Origin: Hahellaceae bacterium
GTDB taxonomy: Bacteria > Pseudomonadota > Gammaproteobacteria > Pseudomonadales > Oleiphilaceae
Direction: 5' to 3'
Length of the DNA stretch: 64,000 bases
Assembly: GCA_024234505.1 (NCBI GenBank)
Contig: JACKOD010000001.1
Location: forward strand, 496,001 to 560,000
Positions within the stretch are counted from its first letter, which is position 1; each line of letters opens with the position of its first letter. Positions 53,224-63,007 of this stretch are shown one piece after another. Both the position numbers and the translations under genes were made by a program. The notes under the pieces were generated by a model. It was not told where the DNA came from. It ran no database searches and worked only from the letters and a program-made list of their open reading frames with translations.

Positions 53224-53832
53224 TTAACGCTTGCTTTTCAGCACGGTGCCCAGCTGCTGCAGATAAGCAACCAGAGCCTCGATTTCAGTCTTACCTTTCA
53301 CCGCGTCCGACGCACCAGCAATGTCGTCATCGGTATAAGGTACTCCTACTGAGCGAAGTGCTTCCATACGCTTAGGCGTGATTTTGTGATCGACATTGGT
53401 TGTAAACAACCAGGGATAAGCCGGCATTTTGGATTCTGGTACAACGTTACGCGGGTTGTACAGGTGCGCCCTGTGCCAGTCATCACTGTAACGACCACCT
53501 ACGCGCGCCAGGTCAGGTCCTGTACGCTTGGAGCCCCAAAGGAAGGGATGCTCGTATACAGATTCACCCGCCAGAGAGTAGTGTCCGTAACGCTCGGTCT
53601 CCGCGCGAAATGGACGTATCATTTGCGTATGACAAACGTTACAGCCTTCGCGGATATAGATGTCACGGCCTTCCAACTGCAGCGCATTGAGAGGTTTGAG
53701 TCCTGCTACAGGCTCAGTAACTTCTTTGGTGAAAAACAGGGGAACGATTTCTACCAGTGCGCCGAAGCTGATCGCTACGATTACCAGTACGATCATCAGG
53801 CCAAGGTTCTTCTCGACTATTTCGTGATTCAT
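53224..53832 (-). CDS. ccoO: cbb3 oxidase monoheme subunit CcoO
   Basis: 202 aa, one N-terminal membrane anchor (GLMIVLVIVAISFGALVEIVP, shown as LMIVLVIVAISFGALV), haem site CNVCHTQMIRPF, and the axial Met region SKMPAYPWL. Encoded 11 bp after ccoN. Confidence 0.96.
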   Translation of the reverse strand: MNHEIVEKNLGLMIVLVIVAISFGALVEIVPLFFTKEVTEPVAGLKPLNALQLEGRDIYIREGCNVCHTQMIRPFRAETERYGHYSLAGESVYEHPFLWGSKRTGPDLARVGGRYSDDWHRAHLYNPRNVVPESKMPAYPWLFTTNVDHKITPKRMEALRSVGVPYTDDDIAGASDAVKGKTEIEALVAYLQQLGTVLKSKR

Positions 53833-53843
53833 CTGCTAACTCC

Positions 53844-55271
53844 TTAGGCAGCCTGAGGTACGTTATCAAGGACTTTGGCGTCTTGCTGGCGTACTGTCAT
53901 CCAAACGTTGAATGCCATTACCAACATGCCTGACAGGAAGACTGCTCCACCGATGGCACGAACCAGGTAACCTGCATGGCTTGCTTCGAGAGCTTCGACA
54001 AAACTGTAAGTTAAAGTGCCGTCTTCGTTCACTGCGCGCCACATCAGGCCCTGCATGATACCGTTAACCCACATTGCCGCGATATACAGCACTGTTCCAA
54101 TGGTAGCCAACCAGAAGTGAGCGTTGATCAAGCTGGTGCTGTACATTTCACGCAGACCAAACAGTTTTGGAATCAGGTGATATATTGCTCCGATTGAAAT
54201 CATCGCAACCCAACCCAGAGCGCCTGAGTGCACATGTCCAACAGTCCAGTCTGTGTTGTGTGAAAGCGCGTTTACTGTCTTGATAGACATCATCGGACCT
54301 TCAAATGTGGACATGCCGTAGAATGACAGTGAAACCACCAGGAAGCGAAGAATAGGATCGGTACGCAGTTTGTGCCAGGCACCAGAAAGCGTCATCATAC
54401 CGTTGATCATACCGCCCCAAGAGGGTGCCAGCAAAACGAGTGACATAACCATACCAGCGGACTGAGCCCAGTCTGGGAGTGCGCTATAGTGCAAGTGGTG
54501 AGCGCCTGCCCAAACATAGAGTGAAATCAATGCCCAGAAGTGAACAATAGACAGACGATAAGAATAAACCGGACGTCCAGCCTGCTTCGGAACGAAATAG
54601 TACATCATTCCAAGGAAACCCGCTGTCAGGAAAAATCCTACCGCATTGTGTCCATACCACCACTGAACCATCGCATCAATGGTTCCTGCGTAAACCGAGT
54701 AGGATTTCCACATGGTGACAGGTACGGCAAGGTTGTTGCCTAGATGCAGAATTGCGATGGTGATAATAAATGCACCGTAAAACCAGTTAGCTACATAGAT
54801 GTGCTTGGTTTTGCGTTGAACGATTGTGCCAAAAAACACGATCGCATAGGTAACCCACACAATGGTAATGGCAATGTCGATAGGCCATTCCAACTCTGCA
54901 TATTCTTTTGTTGAGGTGAAGCCAAGCGGCAAAGTAATGGCTGCCGCGACAATGATGGCCTGCCAGCCCCAGAATGTAAAAGAGGCAAGTGCGTCTGAAA
55001 ATAAACGTGCCTGACAGGTTCTTTGTACGACGTAATAGGATGTTGCGAAAAGTGCTGATCCACCAAACGCAAAAATTACCGCATTGGTGTGAAGTGGGCG
55101 AAGGCGTCCGAAACTGAACCATGCCGTATCGAAGTTTAGCTGAGGCCATACTAATTGACATGCAATCAGCACTCCGACAGCCATTCCAACAATACCCCAC
55201 ACGACGGTCATGATGGCGAATTGACGCACCACCTTGTAGTTGTAGGTAGTCTGATTGTTCACTGTGCTCAT
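53844..55271 (-). CDS. ccoN: cbb3 oxidase catalytic subunit CcoN
   Basis: 475 aa, twelve-helix haem-copper oxidase. Ligands are in WWYGHNAVGF, the double His GAHHLHYSALPDW, and VGHVHSGALGW. It is the terminal oxidase for low oxygen. First gene of ccoNOQP, behind two FNR/ANR-type boxes. Confidence 0.97.
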   Translation of the reverse strand: MSTVNNQTTYNYKVVRQFAIMTVVWGIVGMAVGVLIACQLVWPQLNFDTAWFSFGRLRPLHTNAVIFAFGGSALFATSYYVVQRTCQARLFSDALASFTFWGWQAIIVAAAITLPLGFTSTKEYAELEWPIDIAITIVWVTYAIVFFGTIVQRKTKHIYVANWFYGAFIITIAILHLGNNLAVPVTMWKSYSVYAGTIDAMVQWWYGHNAVGFFLTAGFLGMMYYFVPKQAGRPVYSYRLSIVHFWALISLYVWAGAHHLHYSALPDWAQSAGMVMSLVLLAPSWGGMINGMMTLSGAWHKLRTDPILRFLVVSLSFYGMSTFEGPMMSIKTVNALSHNTDWTVGHVHSGALGWVAMISIGAIYHLIPKLFGLREMYSTSLINAHFWLATIGTVLYIAAMWVNGIMQGLMWRAVNEDGTLTYSFVEALEASHAGYLVRAIGGAVFLSGMLVMAFNVWMTVRQQDAKVLDNVPQAA

Positions 55272-55435
55272 TATAAAGGATCCATTTGCTAGCTTTTAAG
55301 GAACAGATGATAAATATCAATTTTCATCTAGGCCTTGCAACACGACAGATCAGTGCGTTGCTCCCGAAATGATCTGGTTCGTGTAATGCTGCCCAACACA
55401 GGATTGTAGCAGCGCGCGAAGCATACGTTTTGGAA

Positions 55436-55449
55436 ATGACAAATGTCAA
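55436..55449 (-). promoter_or_regulatory. ANR-box-like site, ccoN-proximal
   Basis: ATGACAAATGTCAA, one mismatch from TTGAC-N4-GTCAA, about 165 bp before ccoN. Confidence 0.55.
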
Positions 55450-55498
55450 TAAAAACGCACTCGCAAGCGTAAGGTAAACGTCACCATAAGTAGCAGCC

Positions 55499-55512
55499 TT
55501 GATATATGTCAA
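55499..55512 (-). promoter_or_regulatory. ANR box, ccoN-distal
   Basis: TTGATATATGTCAA fits TTGAT-N4-(A/G)TCAA. It lies about 230 bp before ccoN, just after the anr stop. Confidence 0.75.
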
Positions 55513-55550
55513 GGAGACCTAAAAGTGTATTCAAAAAGAGGTATTTTGGG

Positions 55551-56267
55551 TCAGAGGGAGTAGTTTGTCAGCCTGCTGTCCAATAATTCGATATGCTTTG
55601 CACTACAGTATATTTTTTGCTCTTCACTTAGCCGGGTGAGAGATCTGCTCAAGGTTTCTTTAGTTAATCCCAGGTAGTCGGCAATATCTGATCGGCTCAT
55701 GGGCAGTGTAAACACTAGATGATTTTGTCCTGCTCGGCGATACTTTAAACTTACTTCCGTCAGGAAGGCGATCACTTTCTCCTCTGCGCTCGCACTCCCT
55801 TGGTATAGCGCATGCGTTTTAAGCGAGTCATGTAGCTGATTACTTAACAGACGAATAATACGGTTGGAGAATTCGGGCATTTGAGTATTAACGGTGGAGG
55901 CGGTGTGAGTAGAAAGGCGACAGACATGCGCATCTTCCAGTGCAATGGCAGTGTAAGGGCTTTTGTTACCACTTAATGCAGACTCCCCAAGAAGTTCACC
56001 TGCAAAACGGAATCCCAGGCATGCGCGATGAGATTGATTGTCGTTGTCTGCTATTAGTTTGAAGCTGCCGCTGGTAATCGCGTACAAGTAATGCTCTTCG
56101 TTAGCGCCGAGAATGAGAACGGTGTCTTTGGCGACGGGCAAGCGCCTTTCAACGAAATTGTCTTTTACCGTAATCCCGATATTTGCGATATTAAGAGGGG
56201 TACATACTTCATTGAGGCAGCAATTGCTGCAGGCAACGTGGGTTAGATTCGGTGTAGATGGAGGCAT
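55551..56267 (-). CDS. anr: FNR/Anr-family oxygen-responsive regulator
   Basis: 238 aa from ATG 56267; an in-frame TTG at 56288 overlapping the upstream stop is possible. N-terminal cysteines ACSNCCLNEVC plus the central Cys in RACLGF are the Fe-S ligands. The HTH is SRSDIADYLGLTKETLSRSL. It should control hemN and ccoNOQP, whose boxes are close. Its gene overlaps or directly follows the chemoreceptor gene. Confidence 0.9.
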   Translation of the reverse strand: MPPSTPNLTHVACSNCCLNEVCTPLNIANIGITVKDNFVERRLPVAKDTVLILGANEEHYLYAITSGSFKLIADNDNQSHRACLGFRFAGELLGESALSGNKSPYTAIALEDAHVCRLSTHTASTVNTQMPEFSNRIIRLLSNQLHDSLKTHALYQGSASAEEKVIAFLTEVSLKYRRAGQNHLVFTLPMSRSDIADYLGLTKETLSRSLTRLSEEQKIYCSAKHIELLDSRLTNYSL

Positions 56268-56280
56268 GATCGTTTCACAT

Positions 56281-57813
56281 TTAATCAATAAGTGACATTT
56301 CTTGTTGAATAGCAGATTCTTTAAGTGCTTCTTTTTGCGCTTTCAATTCGGTTTGAAGTCTCTCAATAAGCGTTTGTATTTTGCTTATTTTTTCAGGAAT
56401 TTGATTTGCCTGTACGGTCCAATAATTGCGATCTTCCGTGGATACTCCATGTACTAGTTGTTCATCTGTCCAGTTAACGTCTTCATTAGCAATGATATTG
56501 TCGAGCGCATCCATTGCAGAGTTCAGAGCGCCGTCCTGACGAGCCAGGTGTCCAAGCGTGTTGGCGGTGTCTCCCTCAAGCTTGGTTAATAGTCGATGTA
56601 TATCTTCGGTTGTCTGTTTGGTTTTTTGGGCAAGACCTCTGACTTCATCTGCAACAACGGCGAACCCCCGACCTTGCTCTCCGGCACGGGCGGCTTCTAT
56701 CGAGGCATTTAGGGCCAGCAGGTTGGTTTGTTCTGAGATATTTTCAATTTGCTGGAGTAACTCTCCAATTTGCTGAACATCTGCAGTGAGTTCTCTTTCG
56801 TGCTTTTTAGTTGCATCGGCTTCGGGAAGTTTGCTTTTGAGTTCTTTGCTCAAGGCTTCCACCAAGACCTGCCTGCTTTGCAGGTTTTTGGCAGCCATGG
56901 AAAGTGCCTTGTTATTTTCGGCGCTTAGAAGGAGCTGTTCATTTATCTGTTCTGAAAATCTCAGTAGCTGTTCCTGAAGCAATTCAGGTGATTCACTTTC
57001 TTGTAAAGAAGTGATCAGATTTTCTGAATTGAGAGACTTTAATTGTGCAATCTGCGCAGCCACTTTGCTATTGTTCCTGAATTCCAATAATCGGTTCTCA
57101 AATTCCAAAGATTTGAGGGCCAATAGAATTTCTGCACTTCCAGAGGATGTTCCGGTAAATAAGAATTGAGCGTACGGATCATTAATCACTTTACGTGAAT
57201 AGAAACGGGCAATTCTGGCTTCACTCGTCAAGAAACTACTAAACAGCGCTCCGGAAATGATGGCAAAAAATGCATTGAGAGTAATTGACCAAAGTAATGT
57301 CAGGTGCACCGCAACGGCGGTTGCTGCCAAAGATGTAATTAGAAACAGAAGTACACCGCAATTGAATTTCGATAGTTTATAATGAGCGGGAATTGGCTTT
57401 TTCTGTTTTGATGCAAGATTTGAAAAAAGAATGGTTGCTCGCAATATTTGCTGCGTTGAGGCAAAGGTTGCGGAGATTTGGAAGTAGGTCTGCCCAAGAA
57501 CATTGGTTTTGGGATGTATAAGTATTGCCAGCCATTGCTTTTTCCCCTCGGTGATTTCGAAGGGCAACACAGTTTGAGCTCGTTGTCCGCTTTGAACCAA
57601 TTTGATGAGTTTTTCTCGGATGCGTGCCGGGACACTCTGAGAAAACAGGGCTGTTACTCGTTCTTGAAGTGCTGCTTTGTTTTCACAGCGAAACAGCTGG
57701 AGTAGCGAATGATTGCATTCAATGATTTCACCAGAGCTTTTCACTAGTGCAAAAAAACTCTCGTCGTCGCAGTTTGGCTCGCTCTGCGTTTCGATTAACT
57801 GCTCTGAATTCAC
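56281..57813 (-). CDS. PAS-domain methyl-accepting chemoreceptor (aerotaxis-type)
   Basis: 510 aa, GTG start. The PAS-like domain (FFALVKSSGEIIECNHSLL, about 20-100) is followed by two adjacent membrane helices (about 149-195), giving a short loop, then a cytoplasmic signalling domain with NISEQTNLLALNASIEAARAGE split as NLLALNASIEAARAGE, and GFAVVADEVRGLAQKT. This architecture is of the Aer type, which senses redox or oxygen internally. The coupling to anr supports that. Confidence 0.85.
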   Translation of the reverse strand: MNSEQLIETQSEPNCDDESFFALVKSSGEIIECNHSLLQLFRCENKAALQERVTALFSQSVPARIREKLIKLVQSGQRAQTVLPFEITEGKKQWLAILIHPKTNVLGQTYFQISATFASTQQILRATILFSNLASKQKKPIPAHYKLSKFNCGVLLFLITSLAATAVAVHLTLLWSITLNAFFAIISGALFSSFLTSEARIARFYSRKVINDPYAQFLFTGTSSGSAEILLALKSLEFENRLLEFRNNSKVAAQIAQLKSLNSENLITSLQESESPELLQEQLLRFSEQINEQLLLSAENNKALSMAAKNLQSRQVLVEALSKELKSKLPEADATKKHERELTADVQQIGELLQQIENISEQTNLLALNASIEAARAGEQGRGFAVVADEVRGLAQKTKQTTEDIHRLLTKLEGDTANTLGHLARQDGALNSAMDALDNIIANEDVNWTDEQLVHGVSTEDRNYWTVQANQIPEKISKIQTLIERLQTELKAQKEALKESAIQQEMSLID

Positions 57814-57908
57814 AACGATAGCTTCCCCTGATTTAATAACGCGTGTTATTCAAGGTAGCACATTTTATTCAGAGCAGTAGTGTGCTGCTTTTTACATCGT
57901 CGGATTGA

Positions 57909-58193
57909 TCAAGCGAGCTCAAGAACCGTTATTTTTTCTTCTGTTTCCAGAATGGGAGACATTTCTGCCATCATTTCCTTGCGTTCGTCCGAAGCATGCC
58001 AGCGCTGCCAGTCTTGAATGCTTCTCCAGTTTGAAAGTATGACTCGGGTATTTTCGTTGTGAAAGTCTTTCAATGATTCACCAGAAATAAACCCAGGAGC
58101 AGAGACGGCTTGTTGCAGGGTTCTTCGAGAGACTTCCTCGTAAGGACCTTCAAGTGAAGGCGCGATGTGTCTTTCAATTATTACTCTGATCAT
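57909..58193 (-). CDS. Antibiotic-biosynthesis-monooxygenase (ABM) domain protein
   Basis: 94 aa single-domain ABM: VIIERHIAPSLEG, PGFISGESL, VILSNWRSIQDWQRWHAS. Dimeric ferredoxin-like fold; family members include heme-degrading and quinol monooxygenases. Function here not known. Confidence 0.8.
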   Translation of the reverse strand: MIRVIIERHIAPSLEGPYEEVSRRTLQQAVSAPGFISGESLKDFHNENTRVILSNWRSIQDWQRWHASDERKEMMAEMSPILETEEKITVLELA

Positions 58194-58326
58194 CTTTTTA
58201 TCATTCCTGAATGATTGGGGGAAATAGTTTTTTATGCAGCCTATCTTGTTGGAAGTTTAGTACAATATTGGCGAGAATTAGATAGTAGATACGCAACATC
58301 AATATTGCTTCCGAAGGGAGGACTCC

Positions 58327-58563
58327 TTGAAAAACTTTGATGCAGTCTTGGATTCGTCGGGACTCTATTGTCCTGAGCCTATTATGCTCTTACACAATGT
58401 AATCCGGGATATTGGCACAGGGCATGTTGTAAAGGTCATTGCGACTGATCCATCAACAAAGAGAGATATTCCAAAGTTTTGTGGTTTTCTTGGGCATGAA
58501 TTGTTGTCAACTGATTACAACGATAACGACGGCGTATTTGTCTATTATGTTCAAAAAAAGTAG
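58327..58563 (+). CDS. tusA: Sulfur carrier protein TusA-like
   Basis: 78 aa with TTG start behind GGGAGG. The CPEPIM motif (LDSSGLYCPEPIMLL) carries the active Cys. TusA passes persulfide sulfur for tRNA thiolation and molybdenum cofactor. ttcA is also in the window. The end of the gene runs into a small tandem repeat. Confidence 0.92.
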   Translation: MKNFDAVLDSSGLYCPEPIMLLHNVIRDIGTGHVVKVIATDPSTKRDIPKFCGFLGHELLSTDYNDNDGVFVYYVQKK

Positions 58564-58604
58564 TGAATATGTTCAAAACTATATTGGGTATGTTCAAAAC
58601 TATA
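58546..58604 (+). repeat. Three short tandem copies of TATGTTCAAAA at the tusA 3' end
   Basis: Copies at 58546-58556, 58568-58583 and 58589-58604 (the last two share TATGTTCAAAACTATA) are spaced 22 and 21 bp. The first copy encodes the last tusA codons (YVQKK), the others lie after the stop. Confidence 0.75.
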
Positions 58605-58636
58605 GTGCAATAGCTGGTCAGCGGTAAGTTAAACCG

Positions 58637-60547
58637 TCAACCTAAAGGGACTCCAGCCATTTTGTTGCGGCTGGTTAGTTTTTCAATGCGGCGAACAAAA
58701 TCTTCTTTTTCAATTTCACCCACAGCTCGGAGGTTGGTGTCTTCGCTCCCGTCTTGATTAAAAAAAAGAATTCCTGGTGGCCCAAATAGGCCAAATCTTT
58801 TCAACAAGCCAATATTTTGAGCGTCGTTTTGGGTGACATCAACTTGCACAAAGAGGGTGTTCTCCATAAGTTTTTGTACGCCTCGATCCGAAAATATATT
58901 TTTTTCCATTACCTTGCAGCTAATGCACCAATCGGCATAAAAATCTACTACCAGAGGTCTATTTGTCTGGGTGCCGAGAGCGATACTTTTGTCAAATTCT
59001 TCTGCAGTACGTACGATAATTTTTGTGTTTTCAGTAGTGCGGGTATCGATAGGCGCTTGTGCTTTTGCTTGAGTAAAAGGAGCAAGCGGAGACAAGGCAT
59101 CATTGGCACCACTAATAGCCCCCGTAAATAGCATGGCCGAATAGAGCGCCAGGAAAAAGGCAAACGCTTTCTTTATTCGCTCGCTACCAGGTTTGGCAGG
59201 TTCGAAGGCCCCTAGGTGAATCGCGTAGAAACCTGCGAGTATCGCCCAAAGTAACAGCGTGGTGGTAGCAGGAATCAGACGCTCGATAATCCATACGGCG
59301 ACTCCCAGAAGCAACGCTCCGAAGAATATTTTGACTTCATTCATCCAGTAGCCGGCTTTGGGCAGAAGTCGATTCCCTCCCATTCCGACCAAGATGAGGG
59401 GGACGCCCATACCCAGTCCCATAGAGAACAGTGATAAGCCGCCAATCAGTGCGTTACCTGTAGTACTGATATAAATTAGCGCACCGGCCATTGGTGCAGA
59501 AACGCAGGGAGAGACTACCAGTGCTGAAATTGCGCCCATGAGCGTTACACTGGCAAGTTTGCCGCCGCTGACTTTGTGGCTTGTTTGATCCAATTTGTCG
59601 CGAATAAAAGCGGGGAGTTGAAGTTCATAGACTCCAAACATAGAGAGAGAGAGCACAACGAAAAGCAACGAAAATGCGACAAGCACATAGGGGGTTTGAA
59701 GTAGTGCCTGAATATTGGCGCTCGCACCCAGAAGGCCAGTGACAACACCAGCCGCGGCGTACGTTGTGGCCATACCTATCACGTATCCCAGTGACAACAC
59801 AAATGCATGGCTGTGGGTGATATGTTTTTGTCCGGCAATGATACTTGATAAAATGGGGATCATCGGGAACACACACGGTGTAAAGGTCAGCCCGACACCC
59901 ATGAGAAAAAACAGACCACAAATCGTGGCGAGATTGGAATGCTTCAGAAACTCGAATATTCCCGCCGAACTTTCCGTATCGGTTTTCGTATCGGTTTCCG
60001 TGTCGGGTGTTGTACTTTGAGCAGACGTTAAAGAAAGGCTTTTCGGTAAGGGTATATTATTGTCAGACCCGGATGCTGCCGGAGTAAATGACAGTGTTTT
60101 CTTTTGTGGAGGGTAACATAAGCCGGCTTCCGCACAGCCTTGATAGGTCAGCGTCAGATTGATTGGTTGAGTGATCTCACTACCTATTGGCTGGAACGCG
60201 GACAGCTCGTTGTGATACACCTTTACCAGTCCAAAGCTGGGATCTTCTTTATCTTCGGGCAGGTTATTAAAGATGAGCGAGGAGGCAGGTGGCTGATTCT
60301 CTGGCGTCTGGATTTTGATTCGGTCTTGATAAAGGTAATATCCGGGGGCAATTTGCCAGCGCAAGGTTATCCCTCGATCACTATTTGATGAGGTGAGTAT
60401 AAAAGCCTCATCAACGGGCAAAAAGCGTGATTCGCTCTGAAAGTACTGGTCTAAAGAGAGTCCTGCGATTGCGCTGCCGGGAACCAAAGATAAGGCAAAC
60501 CGAAAGATGAAAGGTAAAAGGGAAAAAAACCTGAAAATCGCTTTCAT
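58637..60547 (-). CDS. dsbD: Thiol:disulfide interchange protein DsbD
   Basis: 636 aa. Periplasmic N-terminal domain with CAEAGLCYPP, a central membrane domain of about eight helices (FTPCVFPMIP, VVSPCVSAPM carrying the transmembrane Cys pair), and a C-terminal thioredoxin domain with DWCISCKVM. It brings electrons to periplasmic thiol proteins and cytochrome c biogenesis, relevant to the cbb3 locus. Confidence 0.95.
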   Translation of the reverse strand: MKAIFRFFSLLPFIFRFALSLVPGSAIAGLSLDQYFQSESRFLPVDEAFILTSSNSDRGITLRWQIAPGYYLYQDRIKIQTPENQPPASSLIFNNLPEDKEDPSFGLVKVYHNELSAFQPIGSEITQPINLTLTYQGCAEAGLCYPPQKKTLSFTPAASGSDNNIPLPKSLSLTSAQSTTPDTETDTKTDTESSAGIFEFLKHSNLATICGLFFLMGVGLTFTPCVFPMIPILSSIIAGQKHITHSHAFVLSLGYVIGMATTYAAAGVVTGLLGASANIQALLQTPYVLVAFSLLFVVLSLSMFGVYELQLPAFIRDKLDQTSHKVSGGKLASVTLMGAISALVVSPCVSAPMAGALIYISTTGNALIGGLSLFSMGLGMGVPLILVGMGGNRLLPKAGYWMNEVKIFFGALLLGVAVWIIERLIPATTTLLLWAILAGFYAIHLGAFEPAKPGSERIKKAFAFFLALYSAMLFTGAISGANDALSPLAPFTQAKAQAPIDTRTTENTKIIVRTAEEFDKSIALGTQTNRPLVVDFYADWCISCKVMEKNIFSDRGVQKLMENTLFVQVDVTQNDAQNIGLLKRFGLFGPPGILFFNQDGSEDTNLRAVGEIEKEDFVRRIEKLTSRNKMAGVPLG

Positions 60548-60792
60548 TGGAGGACTCTGAAGTATTTTTTTAAGAAAAAAGGGAAATAAACCATGAGCTA
60601 ACAGAAAGCTTGAATTGTACAGACCACCTGTTCCCCTTTCGTTGATTCAGATTAGAAAATAAAAATACGCTACTTAACAACTAAAAAAACATTAAGAAGA
60701 TTACATTTTCTGTAGAATGCTGTGTGCATGTTGCTATCTGTAGTGTGTTTTAGTATGGGTTTATGTATTGATGCCAGTGGTTTTGTTGGAAA

Positions 60793-61332
60793 ATGAATTT
60801 AGATATAAATGATCTGATTACTATATTTAATACCTTATTTGGCGATGACTTAAACACTCGGTTGGTAAAAGGGGATGGTGAACCGGTTTATCTTCCTGCA
60901 GACAGTCAATGCGATTATCATCGAGTGATATTCGCTCATGGATACTTTGCCAGCGCTTTGCATGAAATTAGTCATTGGTGTATCGCTGGCGCGGAACGCC
61001 GTAAATTAGTTGATTTTGGTTACTGGTATCAGCCGGATGGCCGTACTGCCGATCAGCAGAGACTGTTTGAGAGTGTCGAAGTGAAGCCGCAAGCATTGGA
61101 GTGGATTTTTGCCGAAGCCTGCGGATCAAAGTTTCATATCAGCGTTGATAATCTCAATGGTGAGTCTTCAGGAACAGAAGAGATCTTTAAGAAAAAAGTA
61201 CAAGCTCAGGTACTGCAGTATCTGAGCGATGGGTTGCCAGAGCGTCCGCGCAAAATTACAGAGGCACTTTTACAGTTTTATGATCGTGCCTCTATTTTTG
61301 GTACCTCTTTATTTGAAAATTCGAAGCTCTGA
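60793..61332 (+). CDS. epmC: Elongation factor P hydroxylase EpmC
   Basis: 179 aa. The YfcM/EpmC motif HEISHWCIAGAERR with conserved His/His and the ESVEVKPQALEWIFAEACG segment are visible. It hydroxylates the beta-lysylated lysine of EF-P. No epmA or epmB is in the window. Confidence 0.93.
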   Translation: MNLDINDLITIFNTLFGDDLNTRLVKGDGEPVYLPADSQCDYHRVIFAHGYFASALHEISHWCIAGAERRKLVDFGYWYQPDGRTADQQRLFESVEVKPQALEWIFAEACGSKFHISVDNLNGESSGTEEIFKKKVQAQVLQYLSDGLPERPRKITEALLQFYDRASIFGTSLFENSKL

Positions 61333-61427
61333 AAAGTTGAAGGAGCAGCGGGAGGTTGATTGCCGGGGGTTATGAAGAAGGGCATCAATCGTTTTAACTA
61401 TTTGAAATTAAAAAACTGGATAATGCT

Positions 61428-62906
61428 ATGGGGTCGTTTTTTAGAGGGATACAGCTGTTTTTTCAGGCTGTGATGAAGTTGTTAGGTTTGCGTAAAATTA
61501 ACCGGGAAGTTTCTGCAATTAATGCCGGTGAGGTGCGTGGCGTCAAGGGCGCACCCAGTGGAATCTCTGAAAAGAGCGAGGGGGGGTCTACTGGCACTGT
61601 AGGAGAGACGGGCGTTGAAAAGAAAAAGCTCGACGTAAAAGGCAATGCGAAAGGTAAATCGAAAAGTGCAAAAGTGGCGGCTGCGGCCAGTGTTGAGCCA
61701 CCTTGGCGCATGGAAGAGCAATTTGTTGTTCCCGTAAAGGAAGGTGAAACGCGATTTCATGATCTTGGTCTGGATAATCGAATTATGCGCGCGATAGCGG
61801 ATCTCGGATTTTCCTACTGTACGCCTATTCAGTCGCAGTCATTACCAATTGCGTTAAAAGGCGAAGATGTTATTGGCAAGGCGCAGACGGGAACGGGTAA
61901 GACCGCGGCGTTTTTGTTAGCCATACTGCAACAGCAATTAGACAATCCAATTCCTCGCGATCAGCGCTATTCCAGCGAGCCTAGGGCCTTGGTCATTGCT
62001 CCTACACGAGAGCTGGCGTTTCAAATTGAAAAAGATGCCGTAGAACTCTCCAAATATACCGGGCTGCGCGTCTTTTCAGTGGTCGGAGGTATGGATTATC
62101 AAAAGCAGAAGGACGTAATTTTTAATGAAGTGGTCGATATACTTATCGCTACTCCTGGGCGCTTGATTGACTTTTTGAATAGTAAGGACGTTTTTCTCGA
62201 TCAGGTTGAAATATTGGTAATTGATGAAGCCGATCGAATGCTCGATATGGGCTTTATTCCCGATGTAAAAAGGATTATTCGCCAGACTCCGGCCACGGGG
62301 CAACGTCAAACGCTGTTATTTAGTGCAACCTTCAATCAGGACGTTCTAAATTTGTCCGAGCGCTGGACAAATAATCCTAAATGGGTGGAAATTGTCGCAC
62401 TGGAGCAGACCACAGACAGGGTGAATCAAAAAGTCTATTTGGTTTCGAGTGAAGAAAAACTGACAGTGATTCGCAATTATATTCGCCAAAACAAGGTTGA
62501 GAGAGCCATCGTTTTCGCGAACAGAAGAGATGAGACTCGCCGCTTGCAGGAGATTCTAGAAAAGCTGGGAGTCCGTTGTGCGCTGCTTTCTGGCGAAGTT
62601 CCCCAGAATAAACGAATGAAAACGTTGGAGCAGTTTAAGGAAGGCAAAATTGATGTGCTCGTGGCGACCGATGTTGCCGGAAGAGGCATTCATGTTGATG
62701 GTCTTAGTCACGTATTCAACTTTAATTTACCTGAGGATCCGGAGGACTATGTCCATCGAATAGGTCGGACGGGAAGGGCCGGTTCTAGTGGTGAATCAAT
62801 CAGCTTTGCTTGTGAAGACGAAGCCTTTTTACTGCCTGAAATCGAAGCCTATATCGGTAAAAAACTCGACTGTATCTACCCTGATGCCGCGCTACTGGCG
62901 AGGTGA
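61428..62906 (+). CDS. rhlB: DEAD-box RNA helicase RhlB-like
   Basis: 492 aa. An N-terminal amphipathic stretch and a low-complexity linker (about 50-95) precede the core: TPIQSQSLP, AQTGTGKTAAF (Walker A), DEADRMLDMGF, SATF and RGIHVDGLSHVFNF, HRIGRTGRAG. Pseudomonas-type RhlB has a similar N-terminal extension. It unwinds RNA in mRNA decay. Confidence 0.93.
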   Translation: MGSFFRGIQLFFQAVMKLLGLRKINREVSAINAGEVRGVKGAPSGISEKSEGGSTGTVGETGVEKKKLDVKGNAKGKSKSAKVAAAASVEPPWRMEEQFVVPVKEGETRFHDLGLDNRIMRAIADLGFSYCTPIQSQSLPIALKGEDVIGKAQTGTGKTAAFLLAILQQQLDNPIPRDQRYSSEPRALVIAPTRELAFQIEKDAVELSKYTGLRVFSVVGGMDYQKQKDVIFNEVVDILIATPGRLIDFLNSKDVFLDQVEILVIDEADRMLDMGFIPDVKRIIRQTPATGQRQTLLFSATFNQDVLNLSERWTNNPKWVEIVALEQTTDRVNQKVYLVSSEEKLTVIRNYIRQNKVERAIVFANRRDETRRLQEILEKLGVRCALLSGEVPQNKRMKTLEQFKEGKIDVLVATDVAGRGIHVDGLSHVFNFNLPEDPEDYVHRIGRTGRAGSSGESISFACEDEAFLLPEIEAYIGKKLDCIYPDAALLAR

Positions 62907-63007
62907 TTGGTAAACGCTCAGCGTGAATTGTGCGTTTGTGCTACTACTTAAGATAAAACTAATCGTAAGTTAAGACAAAAATGCCTGAAGGTTGAGGTCA
63001 AAGATAC

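Noticed and set aside
55324..55512. 62-aa minus-strand frame before ccoN
   Set aside because: It covers the ANR boxes and promoter and has no conserved features.
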